NCBI GenBank assembly: GCA_029934845.1
Contig: JAOZLN010000130.1
Location: forward strand, 1 to 7,086
DNA: 7,086 bases
Direction of reading: 5' to 3'
Source of the DNA: Candidatus Sabulitectum sp.
Lineage (GTDB): Bacteria; Fermentibacterota; Fermentibacteria; Fermentibacterales; JCC-6
The translations under genes and the position numbers were made by a program. The notes beneath the pieces are model-generated. The model made no database searches. It saw only the letters and a program-made list of their open reading frames with translations, and was not told the origin of the DNA. Shown piece by piece: positions 6,894 through 7,086 of the stretch. Position 1 is the stretch's first letter. Every line of letters begins with the position of its first letter.

Positions 6894-6903
6894 CCCGGGA
6901 CAA

Positions 6904-6918
6904 AGACACCATGTGCCT
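6904..6918 (-). terminator. weak hairpin after the receiver-domain gene
   Basis: Three bases after the stop codon of the receiver gene, the minus strand reads AGGCAC-ATG-GTGTCT followed by TTTG. The stem is six pairs including one G-U, with a three-base loop and only a short T run. It is a marginal intrinsic terminator and may be chance. Confidence 0.2.
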
Positions 6919-6920
6919 GC

Positions 6921-7086
6921 TTACCCGGATTCCAACGCCCTGCCAATACGAGTCAGAAACATTTTTCTTCTTATGGGTTTTCTGATGTAATCAAGCGCTC
7001 CAAGCTCATACCCTTTTTCTTCTTTGTCCATGCTGTCGTTACCGGTCAGAAAGATCAAAGGTGTCTCAAGATTCTTACTTTTAAGT
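6921..7086 (-). CDS. response regulator receiver domain, C-terminal part (5' end outside window)
   Basis: The last 54 codons of a CheY-like receiver domain. The frame reads through ETPLIFLTGNDSMDKEE, where the Thr in FLTG is the conserved switch Thr/Ser on beta-4, then GYELGALDYIRKPI with the conserved Lys-Pro of beta-5, then alpha-5, ending LESG and TAA at 6921-6923. The phospho-accepting Asp and any N-terminal domain lie outside the window. Because the protein stops 17 residues after the Lys-Pro, it is either a stand-alone receiver or a protein with a C-terminal receiver such as a hybrid kinase. It is followed by about 110 bases before the C25 protease start, which has its own promoter candidate, so co-transcription is uncertain. 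Confidence 0.88.
   Translation of the reverse strand, partial: LKSKNLETPLIFLTGNDSMDKEEKGYELGALDYIRKPIRRKMFLTRIGRALESG

Noticed and set aside
1..7086. CRISPR arrays, tRNA/rRNA genes, insertion sequences, prophage or attachment sites
   Set aside because: No regularly spaced repeats, structured RNA signatures, transposase motifs or terminal inverted repeats were seen on either strand.

Overview
The window carries seven protein-coding regions, two of them cut by the window edges, and is almost entirely coding. It looks like a chromosomal segment of a Gram-negative-type bacterium, probably in or near the FCB superphylum or a related candidate phylum (Cloacimonadota- or Fermentibacterota-like). 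The reasons are a gingipain-family (C25) protease with a C-terminal sorting-type domain, a predicted lipoprotein, an MsbA-like exporter and an HtrA-like envelope protein. The phylum guess is inference from gene content only.

Region 1 (1-1662, minus): an MsbA/LmrA-type ABC exporter half-transporter. Its frame is open for 554 codons and leaves the window inside the Walker B motif. The strong ribosome binding site upstream does not serve its ATG. It serves a 17-codon leader ORF (1640-1693) that overlaps the transporter start out of frame.

Region 2 (1766-3682, plus): a tight three-gene operon made of an ECF sigma factor, a membrane-anchored zinc-binding anti-sigma factor (ATGA overlap) and a secreted trypsin/HtrA-fold protein with a C-terminal PDZ domain. 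In that last protein all three positions of the catalytic triad appear to be substituted (His to Ala, Asp to Gly, Ser to Met), so it is predicted to be a pseudoprotease. The anti-sigma factor ends in Ser-Thr-Phe-COOH on the predicted periplasmic side, which fits a class I PDZ ligand. This suggests a non-proteolytic, DegS-like sensing arrangement, and it is the most unusual thing in the window.

Region 3 (3671-6809, minus): a two-gene operon. A C25 (gingipain-like) cysteine protease of about 740 residues, with an intact His/Cys pair and a C-terminal sorting-type domain, overlaps a downstream predicted lipoprotein that looks like a small beta-propeller starting at TTG. The lipoprotein gene converges on the pseudoprotease gene and their 3' ends overlap by 12 bases, so no terminator lies between the operons. 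A sigma70-like promoter precedes the protease gene.

Region 4 (6921-7086, minus): the last 54 codons of a receiver (CheY-like) domain. Taken together, the centre of the window is an envelope-stress and secretion neighbourhood: an ECF regulator with a PDZ sensor next to a secreted protease and a surface or periplasmic lipoprotein. A regulatory link between the two operons is a hypothesis. No RNA genes, CRISPR arrays, insertion sequences or long repeats were seen.
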